From Paraferrimonas sedimenticola (GTDB lineage: Bacteria > Pseudomonadota > Gammaproteobacteria > Enterobacterales > Shewanellaceae): DNA of 64,000 nucleotides. How positions within the stretch are numbered: the stretch's first letter is position 1; every line of letters begins with the position of its first letter. The stretch covers positions 379,196 through 443,195 of the forward strand of contig NZ_NRIR01000002.1 of NCBI RefSeq assembly GCF_002282855.1, read 5' to 3'. Positions 17,167-26,849 of the stretch are shown piece after piece. The translations under genes and the position numbers were made by a program. The notes below the pieces were generated by a model that worked only from the letters and a program-made list of their open reading frames with translations, searched no databases and was not told the DNA's origin.

Positions 17167-17400
17167 GTGAATTGGCCAAAGTGGATAAAGTTAGCACATT
17201 TGGTGCATTGGGGTGGCTTGGTCATGGTGGTGGCCGGCTTTGCTAGCTATTGGTATACGGACTGGGGGCAGGCCATCGGCGGACTGCTAATCATAGCTAG
17301 CGCAATTGCTATTGGTTTGCTTATGATGGCTCCCTATCCAGTGATGCTGTTTTTCGCCTGGGCGCGCAATCAGGATCAGCAAAACAATAACAAGAAATAG
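17167..17400 (+). CDS. Small two-helix membrane protein, unknown
   Basis: A 77-residue protein starting at GTG 17167 with AAGG upstream. Two or three hydrophobic helices (about 14-30, 36-55 and 55-66) are followed by a polar, Asn-rich tail (NQDQQNNNKK). It ends 8 bp before the LysE-type gene and is probably cotranscribed with it. I recognise no family. Confidence 0.6.
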   Translation: MNWPKWIKLAHLVHWGGLVMVVAGFASYWYTDWGQAIGGLLIIASAIAIGLLMMAPYPVMLFFAWARNQDQQNNNKK

Positions 17401-17408
17401 GGGAAGTC

Positions 17409-18032
17409 GTGAGTTTTACTGATTGGTTACCGCTGTTAATGGTGTGTGCACTAGGGGCTATGTCCCCAGGTCCGAGCCTTGCCATGGTGCTGCGACACAC
17501 CTTGGCCGGCGGCAGAGACAGTGGATTAATTGCGGCTTGGACCCACGCCTTAGGTATCGGCATTTACGCGGCGCTAACGGTGGCGGGCTTAAGTTGGATG
17601 ATTCAGCAACAACCACTGGTGTTTCAGGGGATAAGCCTAGCAGGTGCGGCCTACTTGGCCTGGCTAGGATTTCAAGCCTTAAGTGCCAAGCAAGGGATCG
17701 CGGCCAAGCTGGCTTCTGGGGAGTCCGCCAGTCGAATGGAAGCCGCGCGCGATGGTTTTGCTATCGCCGTACTCAATCCCAAAATATTACTTTTCTTCGT
17801 AGCCTTGTTCGGCCCTTTCGTGCAAGCCAGTCTGCACACCGGGCAGCAAATGACCTTGATAGCCACTCCATTGGTGGTAGACGGCCTGTGGTACTCGTTA
17901 GTGGCTTTGGGCTTGTCCCACGGTGCTGTGTTGGAGCGATTGCGCCGACAGGCCCATTGGTTGGATAGAATCTCTGGTGTGATATTGATTGGGCTAGCGC
18001 TCAAAGTGGTTTGGGGCTTTGTTTCTGGTTGA
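17409..18032 (+). CDS. LysE/RhtB-family amino-acid exporter
   Basis: A 207-residue inner-membrane protein with six hydrophobic segments, of the LysE/RhtB family of amino-acid and metabolite exporters. The family signature GAMSPGPSLAMVLRHTLAGG is at residues 15-34 and FQALSAKQG follows helix three. It begins at GTG 17409 with AGGGGAAG upstream. The substrate cannot be read from the sequence. It forms a short operon with the preceding small membrane protein. Confidence 0.87.
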   Translation: MSFTDWLPLLMVCALGAMSPGPSLAMVLRHTLAGGRDSGLIAAWTHALGIGIYAALTVAGLSWMIQQQPLVFQGISLAGAAYLAWLGFQALSAKQGIAAKLASGESASRMEAARDGFAIAVLNPKILLFFVALFGPFVQASLHTGQQMTLIATPLVVDGLWYSLVALGLSHGAVLERLRRQAHWLDRISGVILIGLALKVVWGFVSG

Positions 18033-18051
18033 GTAAAGCCCAGACCTAAAA

Positions 18052-18073
18052 AAGCCGCTCAGTCGAGCGGCTT
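18052..18073. terminator. Bidirectional terminator
   Basis: AAGCCGCTC / GAGCGGCTT with a four-base loop sits between two convergent genes. On the minus strand it is followed by TTTTTT, making a good terminator for the DUF3144 gene; on the plus strand it closes the exporter operon. Confidence 0.8.
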
Positions 18074-18099
18074 ATGTCTATTTGGGCATTCCCAAGGAC

Positions 18100-18405
18100 T
18101 TACTTGTTGCCTTCTTCTTGCTGGCGTTTGGCCATGGCAATGTGGTCGTCCAAGTTAACTTCTAGCATTTGCTTGAACTCGTTTGAGAACCACTCTAGCG
18201 CGTGCTCTTTTTCTTTTTCTAGTTCTTGAGTTTTTACTGAGGCTTCAAAGGCGTTGAAGCGAGCAGCGGCAAAGCGCAGCGCGGCACCAGTTTTACCCAG
18301 GTCTTTGTGTTGTTGAGACAGCTTGTTAGCCAGAGCAATGAATTCGTCAGCCAATTGGTACATGGTTGGCTCTTGGTTTTGCTCGGTCGCGGTTTGTTCG
18401 GTCAT
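18100..18405 (-). CDS. DUF3144-family protein
   Basis: A 101-residue soluble, mostly helical and acidic protein. The core TMYQLADEFIALANKL, GAALRFAAARFNAFEASVK and EFKQMLEVNLDDHI matches my recollection of DUF3144, a family without assigned function. A disordered N-terminus rich in Thr, Glu and Gln precedes it. It is a single gene with its own terminator, divergent from the carrier-lipid transporter. Confidence 0.75.
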   Translation of the reverse strand: MTEQTATEQNQEPTMYQLADEFIALANKLSQQHKDLGKTGAALRFAAARFNAFEASVKTQELEKEKEHALEWFSNEFKQMLEVNLDDHIAMAKRQQEEGNK

Positions 18406-18583
18406 TGGTGACGCATCCTTTAAATTCTTAACGATTTAGCCAGTAAGTCTACGATAAATCAGTAGGGGTTAATATTGCCCAGCTCACATGCCAGTAGCAA
18501 ATTGCCGGTTTTTTCGTGATCCACGCTATAAAGCAATGCATCTGTCACCGCGCCTGCAAAGGTGCGATTTCGAATTAGCTCCG

Positions 18584-18589
18584 TATAAT
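18584..18589 (+). promoter_or_regulatory. -10 element upstream of the DUF368 gene
   Basis: A perfect TATAAT lies 36 bp upstream of the ATG. No good -35 hexamer is visible at 16-18 bp spacing, so an activator or an upstream element may be needed. Confidence 0.4.
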
Positions 18590-18624
18590 ACTCGACAAAT
18601 TAGTTTTTGATCACTGGACTTGTT

Positions 18625-19560
18625 ATGCAATTTATTCGCAAATGGTTTGCGACCTATCTCAAGGGAATGGCAATGGGAGCGGCGGACGTGGTACCGGGTG
18701 TCTCTGGCGGAACTATCGCGTTTATCAGCGGCATCTATGACACTTTGCTTGAAAGTATTCGCCGAATTAATCCGAGCCTGATAGGGCGCTTGCGTGACAA
18801 AGGGCTGGTGGACAGTTATCAGCACGTCAATGGCACCTTTTTGATTGTGTTAGTCACTGGGATCCTGACCTCGATTTTTACCTTTGCCAAAATCATTAGC
18901 CATTTACTGGTGACTCAGCCGATTCTGATTTGGAGCTTTTTCTTTGGCCTGATTTTGGTGTCGGTTTGGCACATATTGCGTCAAATCGAAAACTGGCAGT
19001 GGCACAGCGCACTGTTTGGCCTTGCTGGCGCCGTGTTGGCGTACGGCATTACCGTTATTCATCCGATTCAACTGTCGGGTTCACTGCCTACGATATTTAT
19101 CGGCGGTGCAATCGCGATTTGCGCGATGATTCTGCCGGGCATTTCGGGCAGCTTCATTTTGCTGTTGTTGGGTCTCTATCCTGTGGTACTCGGTGCGGTG
19201 AAATCGCTAGACCTTGTCGTGATAGCGACCTTTGCCGTGGGTGGATTGACGGGCCTGCTGACCTTCTCTCATCTGCTATCCTGGTTGCTAAAGCGCGCTC
19301 GTGATCTAACCTTGATTTTCTTAACCGGTTTGATGATTGGCACCTTGGGCAAGGTGTGGCCTTGGAAGGAAGTCCTGACTTGGCGTACCAACTCCAAAGG
19401 CGAGCAAGTACCCTTGACCGAGCAAAACCTGTTGCCTTGGGAGTTCGCTGACAAGTTGGCTCAGGACCCACAAACCATGAGTGCGATTTTGGCCATGCTA
19501 GCCGCCATCGGGCTAGTATTGGCGCTGGAAGCCTACGCGGCCCGACAGAAACAAGCCTAG
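18625..19560 (+). CDS. DUF368/PopT-type undecaprenyl-phosphate transporter
   Basis: A 311-residue polytopic membrane protein starting at ATG 18625; an in-frame TTG at 18607 is less likely. DUF368 proteins were recently shown to be needed to recycle the undecaprenyl-phosphate carrier across the inner membrane (PopT). Both inverted-repeat motifs are present: AADVVPGVSGGTIAFISGIYD near residue 23 and AMILPGISGSFILLLLGLY near residue 172. About eight or nine hydrophobic segments are visible. uppP, which makes the same lipid from its diphosphate, lies at 45.4 kb in this window. Confidence 0.87.
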   Translation: MQFIRKWFATYLKGMAMGAADVVPGVSGGTIAFISGIYDTLLESIRRINPSLIGRLRDKGLVDSYQHVNGTFLIVLVTGILTSIFTFAKIISHLLVTQPILIWSFFFGLILVSVWHILRQIENWQWHSALFGLAGAVLAYGITVIHPIQLSGSLPTIFIGGAIAICAMILPGISGSFILLLLGLYPVVLGAVKSLDLVVIATFAVGGLTGLLTFSHLLSWLLKRARDLTLIFLTGLMIGTLGKVWPWKEVLTWRTNSKGEQVPLTEQNLLPWEFADKLAQDPQTMSAILAMLAAIGLVLALEAYAARQKQA

Positions 19561-19583
19561 CTCGTTCCAAAAAACACTTAAAG

Positions 19584-19618
19584 GTCGCCGAAAACAACAA
19601 AAACTCGGCGGCTTTTGT
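19584..19618 (+). terminator. Probable terminator after the DUF368 gene
   Basis: CGCCGA (19586-19591) pairs with TCGGCG (19605-19610) around an A-rich loop and is followed by GCTTTTG. The stem is short, so the call is tentative. Confidence 0.4.
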
Positions 19619-19672
19619 GGTAATCTTGCGCGCCATTGAATCCTTGAACACAAGAATCGGTAGAGGTCGGTA

Positions 19673-20251
19673 GTGGAAAAGTACTTTATTTCAGCGCAAG
19701 AATTGCTTGATGTGTCATTTAAGCTTGGCGTTCAAATCTTTGAATCTGGCTATCGCCCTGATTTCATCGTTGGTGTCTGGCGCGGCGGCGCACCGGTTGG
19801 TATCGCCGTTCAAGAAGTGTTGGATGTGTTAGGTGTAGAGTCCGACCACATTGCCATTCGCACCAGTAGCTACATTGGCATTGGCCAGCGGGGCAAGCAA
19901 GTGAAGGTTCACGGCTTGCGCTACATAGAAAAACAAGTGAATGCCGAAGACAGCTTGCTGATTGTGGACGACGTCTACGACTCGGGTTTGAGCATTGCCC
20001 AAGTCATACAAGACTTGCACGCCGATTGTCGTAAGAACACTCCCGACATCAAAATTGCCACCCCTTACTTCAAGCCGAGCAACAACAAAACTCAGCGCAA
20101 TCCAGACTTTTACGTGGAAGAAACCGATCAGTGGTTGGTATTCCCCCATGAGCTACAGGGCCTAACCGTTGAAGAGATTTGTGAGCACAAGCCTCAGCTT
20201 GGCAAGCTGCGCGACGAGTTAGCTCGCCTACACGCGCTTAAAGCTCAATAA
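19673..20251 (+). CDS. Purine phosphoribosyltransferase (hypoxanthine/xanthine type)
   Basis: A 192-residue type I phosphoribosyltransferase starting at GTG 19673 with AGAGGT upstream. The PRPP-binding loop is LLIVDDVYDSGLS (about residues 96-108), and FIVGVWRGGAPVG is the pyrophosphate-side loop. The sequence resembles xanthine-guanine or hypoxanthine transferases from marine gammaproteobacteria more than E. coli Gpt. It would salvage purine bases to nucleotides. The next gene follows after 15 bp, suggesting cotranscription. Confidence 0.85.
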   Translation: MEKYFISAQELLDVSFKLGVQIFESGYRPDFIVGVWRGGAPVGIAVQEVLDVLGVESDHIAIRTSSYIGIGQRGKQVKVHGLRYIEKQVNAEDSLLIVDDVYDSGLSIAQVIQDLHADCRKNTPDIKIATPYFKPSNNKTQRNPDFYVEETDQWLVFPHELQGLTVEEICEHKPQLGKLRDELARLHALKAQ

Positions 20252-20266
20252 GGCGCAGGAGTTAGA

Positions 20267-20770
20267 ATGGAAACTCAAGACTACAGTGATTGGTTGCAAG
20301 CCCTATCCGAGTGCTTCGCTTTGCCGGACCCGCAGACCGTCGACTTGCTGCAAGCCATCGACGCCATTCAAGGCTCGCGCTTAAAAGCTGAATATGCAGG
20401 TTACTCAGTGGAAACGGTTGCTGCTTATCGCGCTTTGTTTGAAGCCAGTGACAGCGGTGTTTCGCTGAATATGAGCGATTACTTAGACGGCGAGCAAGCG
20501 GCGGACAAGCAACAACAACTGGCGCAAATTTGCGAAAAGTTGGGCTTGAGTCAGGACGATGAGTTTGAGCCTATGCTGGGCAGTTTGCCTGAATTGCTGG
20601 AGATCTCAGCGTTACTGGCACAGCACGACGTTGCAGTGGCAAAAGGTTTCTTGCAACACTTTGCGGGGGATTGGTTAGCCTCGGCTGCCGAGGCGCTGCG
20701 CGAACGTGATGGCGGCGCTTTGTACGCCGCTATGATTGGTCAAGTGCAAGATTTTATTCAGGCTGGCTAA
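20267..20770 (+). CDS. Helical protein, possibly TorD-like chaperone
   Basis: A 167-residue acidic, entirely helical, cysteine-poor soluble protein. The C-terminal pattern ([47 protein letters not shown]) is reminiscent of TorD/DmsD chaperones, which mature molybdoenzymes, but the family's His-Asp signature is not clear. It follows the phosphoribosyltransferase by 15 bp and overlaps the convergent kinase gene by 17 bp. No molybdoenzyme is nearby, so the call is weak and the gene is best read as hypothetical. Confidence 0.5.
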   Translation: METQDYSDWLQALSECFALPDPQTVDLLQAIDAIQGSRLKAEYAGYSVETVAAYRALFEASDSGVSLNMSDYLDGEQAADKQQQLAQICEKLGLSQDDEFEPMLGSLPELLEISALLAQHDVAVAKGFLQHFAGDWLASAAEALRERDGGALYAAMIGQVQDFIQAG

Positions 20771-23465
20771 TTTGGCTTTCAATGGCCTTAAGTGTGAGAC
20801 TTAAGGCCTCAACTATTCGACTCTGTTCCCCTTGTTGTAATTCCTTTACTAAGTGTTTTGCGCCAATGGCGCTGGCCATGGCTTGCATTCGATTGCGCTC
20901 CTCGGCAGATAGCAACTGTTCGCTATTTCGTTGCACATCTCCCTGAATTAACGGGGCGAATTCAGCTGTGAAGCGCTGACATGAGTCTTGATACAAGCTT
21001 TGATTGCCGCCGAACAGGCTCAGGCCCTGTGCTACATCTAAGCTAGGGGCTTGCGGCTGTGGCACACCGCTTGGACGGTATCTCGAAAACCACTTGCCCA
21101 AGCAGCTAAACAGTTGATTGACGTCCAAAGGTTTGGTGATGTAGTCGTTCATGCCCGCAGAAAACGCCTTATCCCTATCGGCAACCATGGCGTTTGCAGT
21201 CATAGCTATAATCGGAATGTCGGCCATTCCTGGCATTTCACGAATGGCGCGCGTAGCTTGGTAGCCGTCCATTTGCGGCATTTGGCAGTCCATTAAGATC
21301 AAATCATACTCTTGATTTCTGACCGCTTCTAACGCTCGACCGCCGTGTTCAGCCCCGACTACTTGCACGCCTTTTTGTTCGAGTAACTCGCGGGCCAATT
21401 CTTGGTTGATGGCGTTATCTTCCACCAACAGTACTCGTGCGCCGGTTAAATCCACACTGGGTTCGCTGGCTTCAACCACCGGGGCCTGTGTTTGGTTGGC
21501 CACCCCAAAGCGGGCGGTAAAGTGAAACGTCGAGCCTTTGTTGGGACGACTGCGCACCCAAATCTCGCCTCCCATTAGCCCTGTGAGATGTTGGCAAATG
21601 GCCAAACCCAAACCTGTGCCACCGTACTTACGGGTGGTTGAGGCGTCTGCTTGAGAAAAGGAGCGAAACAGCTTGCCCATTTGCGCATCTGTCATTCCGA
21701 CCCCAGAATCCTTGACGCTAAAGTGCAGCAAAGCGGTGTCGCCATCGTCTTGATACATTTGCGCGTGAATCTGGATTTTCCCTTGTTGGGTGAATTTAAC
21801 CGCGTTGCCACCTATGTTGGTTAGCACTTGGGTCAGTCGCAGTTCATCGCCGATAAGCACTGGCGGCAAGTTATTGGCCACGTCAAACTCAAGCTGAATC
21901 GGGCGTCCGGCCAAATTGGCTTCGAGCAAATTGGCCAGGTTGTCCATGACATCGGCTAAGCGAAAGGGGACCGCTTCTAAAGTCAGCTTGCCCGCTTCGA
22001 TTTTGGAAAAGTCCAATACGTCGTTGATGATCCCCAACAGCAACTTAGCGCTGTGATGAATTTTGGTGATGTAGTTGTACTGGCGGTCATCTAGCTTGGT
22101 TTGCAACGCTAAGTGTGCCATTCCCAAAATGGCGTTCATCGGGGTTCGAATCTCGTGGCTCATGTTGGCCAAAAATTCTGACTTGGCTTGAGTCGCGGCT
22201 TGCACCTCTTCAATGCTTTTCTCCAGCTCGGCGGTGCGCAACAGCACTTGCGACTCAAGCCCCTCGTTGACCTTATCGAGCTCAGCTTTTTGGCTGCGAA
22301 TGGTTTGAATTTGCTCTTTGATCGACTCGCGCATTTCGTTGAAGTTTTTGGCGAGAATGCCAAATTCGTCGCGCCAGTGTTGCTCGACCTCGGCATCCAA
22401 ATTGCCCTTAGCGATATCGATTGAGGATTGGGTTAGCGAAGTCACAGGGCGGGTAATGACGGTGGCTATAAAAGGCGATATCAGCACCACCACGACCAGC
22501 ACACTGCCGCCAATCATCAGCATTAAGTTGACCAGTCGAGTGATGCCCGCATAGGCCTCATCTTCATCCACTTCGGCGATTAACGCCCAGGTTTGTTGCT
22601 CAACAGGCACTGGTGTGTAAGCGGATAGCACCGGAATATTGCGGTAGTCCAAGATTGTGGACTCACCGGTTTCTCCAGCTAGGGCCTTTTGACTGGCGAG
22701 AGTGTCAACGATACCCGCTTGCGGCTCGCTAAAGGAAGCGCGCACGCTGCGGTTGTAGGGGTCGAGATAGCTGTCGCTACGCATGCGCTTGTCCGGCCCC
22801 ACCAAATAGACCTCTTGGCTGGCCATTGCAGAGGTGCGCTCTTGCATGATTTCGTTGAGATCGTCCGGGGTAAACTTAAGTACCAGGCTCCCTAAATAGC
22901 CTTGTTGGCGTTTGATTGGGGCTATGACAAAACCGAGCAATTGATTCGAACCCACGGGGTAGAAGCCGAAGTCAGTGATCACTATGCTATTGAGCGCCTG
23001 TGGCAGCGATTGGCCGAGGATGTTGTCCGGGTGAGGGCTGGACAGCAGATTGGCGCCTAAATTCTCATCGGCTCGTGTGGAGTAGATGATGGTGCCGGCG
23101 GGGTTAATCAACATCAGGTCGTGGTAGCCAAACTCGGTCAGAAATTGCTCGTACACAAAGCGAATTTGAGCGTCTAGCTCTTGATACTCCTGAGTCTGAG
23201 TGCCGCCTTTTTGCATGATTTGGTCGAATGCCTGCAGGCGTATCGCCACAGCTTGGCTATTGGCAATCACTCTGGCTTCTGATTCGAGTCGATTAAAGTA
23301 GCGCAGTACTCGTTTTTTCTTGCTATCGCGCACGTACTCAAGGTGGGTAAAGGCAGTGCGAGCCAAGGCCTCTTGGGCGCGGTGCACCAAGGTGGCACCG
23401 ACAATCACCAAAGGTAACAGACTCAGGCAAAGTAGCAGTCCAATTAGCTTGGTGCGAATTTGCAT
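20754..23465 (-). CDS. Membrane hybrid histidine kinase with degenerate HPt tail
   Basis: A 903-residue sensor kinase. Layout: membrane helix at about 7-28, a periplasmic Cache-like sensor (about 30-305), membrane helix at about 312-335, HAMP, coiled coil (about 380-425), HisKA with phospho-acceptor His437 ([15 protein letters not shown]), HATPase ([17 protein letters not shown]), a REC domain ([22 protein letters not shown]) and a C-terminal HPt-like region. In the latter the position of the usual His is Asn858 ([15 protein letters not shown]), so it probably cannot relay phosphate. The ATG overlaps the preceding TGA by 1 bp. It is the last gene of a four-gene signalling cluster. Confidence 0.88.
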   Translation of the reverse strand: MQIRTKLIGLLLCLSLLPLVIVGATLVHRAQEALARTAFTHLEYVRDSKKKRVLRYFNRLESEARVIANSQAVAIRLQAFDQIMQKGGTQTQEYQELDAQIRFVYEQFLTEFGYHDLMLINPAGTIIYSTRADENLGANLLSSPHPDNILGQSLPQALNSIVITDFGFYPVGSNQLLGFVIAPIKRQQGYLGSLVLKFTPDDLNEIMQERTSAMASQEVYLVGPDKRMRSDSYLDPYNRSVRASFSEPQAGIVDTLASQKALAGETGESTILDYRNIPVLSAYTPVPVEQQTWALIAEVDEDEAYAGITRLVNLMLMIGGSVLVVVVLISPFIATVITRPVTSLTQSSIDIAKGNLDAEVEQHWRDEFGILAKNFNEMRESIKEQIQTIRSQKAELDKVNEGLESQVLLRTAELEKSIEEVQAATQAKSEFLANMSHEIRTPMNAILGMAHLALQTKLDDRQYNYITKIHHSAKLLLGIINDVLDFSKIEAGKLTLEAVPFRLADVMDNLANLLEANLAGRPIQLEFDVANNLPPVLIGDELRLTQVLTNIGGNAVKFTQQGKIQIHAQMYQDDGDTALLHFSVKDSGVGMTDAQMGKLFRSFSQADASTTRKYGGTGLGLAICQHLTGLMGGEIWVRSRPNKGSTFHFTARFGVANQTQAPVVEASEPSVDLTGARVLLVEDNAINQELARELLEQKGVQVVGAEHGGRALEAVRNQEYDLILMDCQMPQMDGYQATRAIREMPGMADIPIIAMTANAMVADRDKAFSAGMNDYITKPLDVNQLFSCLGKWFSRYRPSGVPQPQAPSLDVAQGLSLFGGNQSLYQDSCQRFTAEFAPLIQGDVQRNSEQLLSAEERNRMQAMASAIGAKHLVKELQQGEQSRIVEALSLTLKAIESQISQPE

Positions 23466-26400
23466 CAGCTGTCCTTAATCTCGGCGAGCCAACTGCTGGC
23501 CTGGACTTGGGCGCTCTCGACGTCAAATTCATCGAGGGCAGACTGAATTTGATCTCGCTGAGCTATCTGAGGCAATTGCTGTAACACTTGTTGAGCCTCG
23601 CCTAGGTCTTCGTCTAATAGATGGATTAGGCGCTGTAAATGCTGTTCAGCATCGCTTGCAAGGGGGACGTCGCTAATCTCGTTTAGGGGCGGGGCCAAGC
23701 TCAGTATTTGAGTTCTAGCTCGTTCGAGGCTTTGCCAAAGTGGCGTCCAATCAGACTCGGTTAATTGGGATTGTTGAAGCTTGCTTTCAAGGCGCTGTGC
23801 TTGCTCGCTAACGGCTTGCAGGCCCACGTTGGCAGACGTGCCCTTTAAGGTATGTAGCCAACTGTGTTGGGATGAGTTGGCTGAACTAATAATTTGGGTC
23901 TGGTCGTCTTTGGATAAGTTGTAATTGCTGGCAAACTGGCGCAACAGGCGTCCCAACAATTGACGATTGTTGGCCAGTCGCTCCAGACTTCGAGAAAGGT
24001 CGATGCCATCGAGCCGGCTGAGCCAATCCGAAGTGTCTTGCTCTACCTGAGTTTGGGCGTCAAACGAGGTATCTAGCCAATGCTCTAAGGTGTTCTTTAG
24101 CAACAGGGGGTCTATGGGTTTACTGACGTGGGCATTCATTCCGGCTTCCAAACTGGCGTGGATGTCGTCGGCTTGGGTGTGACCAGTCATGGCGATGATC
24201 GGAATAGTACGATAACTGTCCTGCGGTAATGCTCGAATCGCTTGAGTGGCTTGCAGGCCGTTGAGCTTGGGCATGTCGACGTCCATTAGCACCAGATCAA
24301 ACGCTTGTTCTTGAATCGCACTGAGGGCCTGCTGACCATCGCTGCACAGGTGAGCTTCTATGCCCCAGCGCCGCAGTAGCTCCTCGATGACCTGCTGATT
24401 AATATCGTTGTCTTCTGCTACCAGTGCCTGCCAATGTTGGCCCGAACGCACCGCCTGTAAAGGTTTGCTTTTGTTTTCAATACTGTGCAGCATCTTGTGC
24501 AGTTTGCTCAGGCTCAGCGGGTAATGCAGTTGCAACGGATAATTGAACTCTGACAACGGCCGGCTTTGTGCGACCCCTGCGGGTAGCAAGGGAATGCCGC
24601 GTTTGGACAAGTCTTGCTCTGGGGTGAGCAGGCCATCAAACACTATCCAATCCTCGGCCCCTGTTTGCGAGCCCACAGGTTTACCGCCCAAAAGCTGAAT
24701 TTGTTTTTCCAGCAGGGCGTTGGGCAGTGGCGCTAGGTAATAGAGATTATCAATCGCTTGTATGTTGGGCGCTTCACCTGCGCAGGTTAACGGTAAAGTG
24801 AAGCCCACGCTGGACCCGAACTCTGGATCGCTTCGCACCTGCCATTCGCCGTGCATCAAGGCGACCAGTCGCTGACAAAGGCCCAAGCCCATCCCTAGTT
24901 CGTTGGCATTGCCGTGAATCAGAGCCTCGCGAATGTGTGTGGGCAACCCCGGACCTGTGTCTATGATGCTAAATTGCACCAACAGTTGATTGGCACTGTG
25001 CTCGGTTACTTGAATGTTGAGAGTGATTTGACCGTGCTCGGTGGCCTTGATGGCGTTGGTGAGCAGGTTGATCAGCACTTGCTCAATGCGCAGCTCATCG
25101 CCGATGAGGTTGGGCAGCAGCTGGTTGGGACTGTTGAGCTTGAGCTCCAAGCCTTTGGCTTGAACGCGTAAACCAATCACATCGACCAGTTTATCCGCGA
25201 GCGTATCTAGGCTAAAAGGCTTGGACTTCAGGCTGAGGCGGCCTTGCTCTACCTGGTTAAAATCGACGATATCGTTGATCATTCCCAACATATAGCTGGC
25301 TGAATTATGGATTTTATCCAGGTAACTTTGGGTGGCAGGTGAACTGTTTTGTTGGGCGAGATAGCTCAAGCCCAAAATTGCATTCAAGGGGGTACGTACT
25401 TCGTGGCTCACCCGCGCCATGAACTCGGATTTGGCTTTGTTCGCTCGCTCGGCTTCAACTTGGGCTTCTTGTACCGCGGCTAACGCGGTTTTGAGTTGCT
25501 GTTGCGCTGCTTTACGTTCGCTGATTTCTTCGGTGAGGCGAAGGTTTAGCGCTTCAACTTGACGTTTTTCTGCATCCTGACTCGCACCGAGAAACTGATA
25601 GTCCTCGTCCGCTAAAGATTTACCCCGAGCCCACTCCACTGATTGCGCCAACACTTCGCCACTGAGCAGTGCATCGGCGCTTCTGCCGCGGTCAAGCCAG
25701 TTGCGTAAAGCCTTGTGATACGGCCGACGCGCGGCTAGATGTGATTCCACCCATTGCGCGTCAAATACCTGTGTATACAGACGATTTCTGGGGAATATCC
25801 GTCCTTTGTGGATCTCTACCAAACCGGTGAGATACAGACGTTCATGGCCGCTAACACGCTCAACGCTCACTCCTGTGTCTTGCTGTTCCAATACCTTTTG
25901 ATACAAGCCGAGATTTTGCAGACTATTGGTTTCGTCAAGCAGCACGCGATCGCGAATGGTGCGCAAATGCTCTGGGTTGTCTTGCCCTTCCCAATCCGCG
26001 AGGACTTCGGTGGCCAGAAGAGTGTCGAGCCAATCGCTGCAGGCCTGTTCTGTCTTGGGTGGCGTTTCACTGTGGTTGGAGATTAACTGGCAGACTTTCT
26101 GAGTGAGAAAGGGCTGCCCGCCGCTCCAATGCAGTGCTCGGCGAATGAGCGCTTGGTTGAGCGCCTCGCTAAAAGGCAGTCCCGCTGCCAAGGCCAGCGC
26201 TTGTTGCTCCCCAAAACCCTGAAGCCCAACGGCATGACCGATGTTAAACGGCGAGCGAGTTTTATCGCTCATTAGGTCGGTGGGTAGGGCAACCCCAAAC
26301 AGGGCAAATTGTAAGCGTCGAAACTCTGGATTAGCGGCACGTTGATTGAAGCAAAAGCGGATTACCGAGAAGAAGTCGTCACTGGAAAAATTCAGACTTA

Positions 26401-26845
26401 ACACACTGTCAATTTCGTCGAGGAAAATAACCATTTGGCTATCCCGCGATGGCAGTAGGATTTTTTCGAGGAAATCAGACAGTTTTTGCGCCGGCGGTAA
26501 GCCGCCAAGGGAGCGCCACCAGGGCAGAGGATCGAAGTCTTTAAGAAGGTCGAAGCCGCGACAAAGCTCGTAGACGATGCCGCCAAACCACTGTTCTATC
26601 GTGGTATCAGAACTGCCGATACGGCTGACATCGATAAAGCAGCAATCGACGCCTTGGGCTTGCAAGTCCTGCTTGGTCTTTAGCAGCAGCGATGACTTAC
26701 CCATTTGGCGCGAGTTGAACACATAGCAAAACTCTTGCGCCTGCAGCGCCTTTATCAGTTCTTTGTCGGCTTGGCGCTCGACGTAAATGCTGGTGGACGC
26801 TGAGATACTGCCGCCAACTTGATAGCGAGTGGTCAAAGCGCCCAT
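23465..26845 (-). CDS. AAA-like ATPase fused to hybrid histidine kinase with HPt
   Basis: A 1126-residue soluble protein. Residues about 1-370 form an AAA-like (AAA_35-type) ATPase with Walker [10 protein letters not shown] (45-53) and Walker [10 protein letters not shown] (138-146). A linker and coiled coil (about 425-475) lead into HisKA ([17 protein letters not shown], His481), HATPase ([15 protein letters not shown]), a degenerate receiver-like segment without the usual acidic pocket, a full REC domain ([23 protein letters not shown]) and an intact HPt ([13 protein letters not shown]). The ATPase part may sense a cellular partner and control the kinase. There are no membrane segments. The gene lies 4 bp after the stand-alone AAA gene. 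Confidence 0.85.
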   Translation of the reverse strand: MGALTTRYQVGGSISASTSIYVERQADKELIKALQAQEFCYVFNSRQMGKSSLLLKTKQDLQAQGVDCCFIDVSRIGSSDTTIEQWFGGIVYELCRGFDLLKDFDPLPWWRSLGGLPPAQKLSDFLEKILLPSRDSQMVIFLDEIDSVLSLNFSSDDFFSVIRFCFNQRAANPEFRRLQFALFGVALPTDLMSDKTRSPFNIGHAVGLQGFGEQQALALAAGLPFSEALNQALIRRALHWSGGQPFLTQKVCQLISNHSETPPKTEQACSDWLDTLLATEVLADWEGQDNPEHLRTIRDRVLLDETNSLQNLGLYQKVLEQQDTGVSVERVSGHERLYLTGLVEIHKGRIFPRNRLYTQVFDAQWVESHLAARRPYHKALRNWLDRGRSADALLSGEVLAQSVEWARGKSLADEDYQFLGASQDAEKRQVEALNLRLTEEISERKAAQQQLKTALAAVQEAQVEAERANKAKSEFMARVSHEVRTPLNAILGLSYLAQQNSSPATQSYLDKIHNSASYMLGMINDIVDFNQVEQGRLSLKSKPFSLDTLADKLVDVIGLRVQAKGLELKLNSPNQLLPNLIGDELRIEQVLINLLTNAIKATEHGQITLNIQVTEHSANQLLVQFSIIDTGPGLPTHIREALIHGNANELGMGLGLCQRLVALMHGEWQVRSDPEFGSSVGFTLPLTCAGEAPNIQAIDNLYYLAPLPNALLEKQIQLLGGKPVGSQTGAEDWIVFDGLLTPEQDLSKRGIPLLPAGVAQSRPLSEFNYPLQLHYPLSLSKLHKMLHSIENKSKPLQAVRSGQHWQALVAEDNDINQQVIEELLRRWGIEAHLCSDGQQALSAIQEQAFDLVLMDVDMPKLNGLQATQAIRALPQDSYRTIPIIAMTGHTQADDIHASLEAGMNAHVSKPIDPLLLKNTLEHWLDTSFDAQTQVEQDTSDWLSRLDGIDLSRSLERLANNRQLLGRLLRQFASNYNLSKDDQTQIISSANSSQHSWLHTLKGTSANVGLQAVSEQAQRLESKLQQSQLTESDWTPLWQSLERARTQILSLAPPLNEISDVPLASDAEQHLQRLIHLLDEDLGEAQQVLQQLPQIAQRDQIQSALDEFDVESAQVQASSWLAEIKDS

Positions 26846-26849
26846 TGGA

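Noticed and set aside
20267-20770. A firm call of TorD chaperone
   Set aside because: The resemblance is limited to helical pattern; the family signature is not evident and no molybdoenzyme is nearby.
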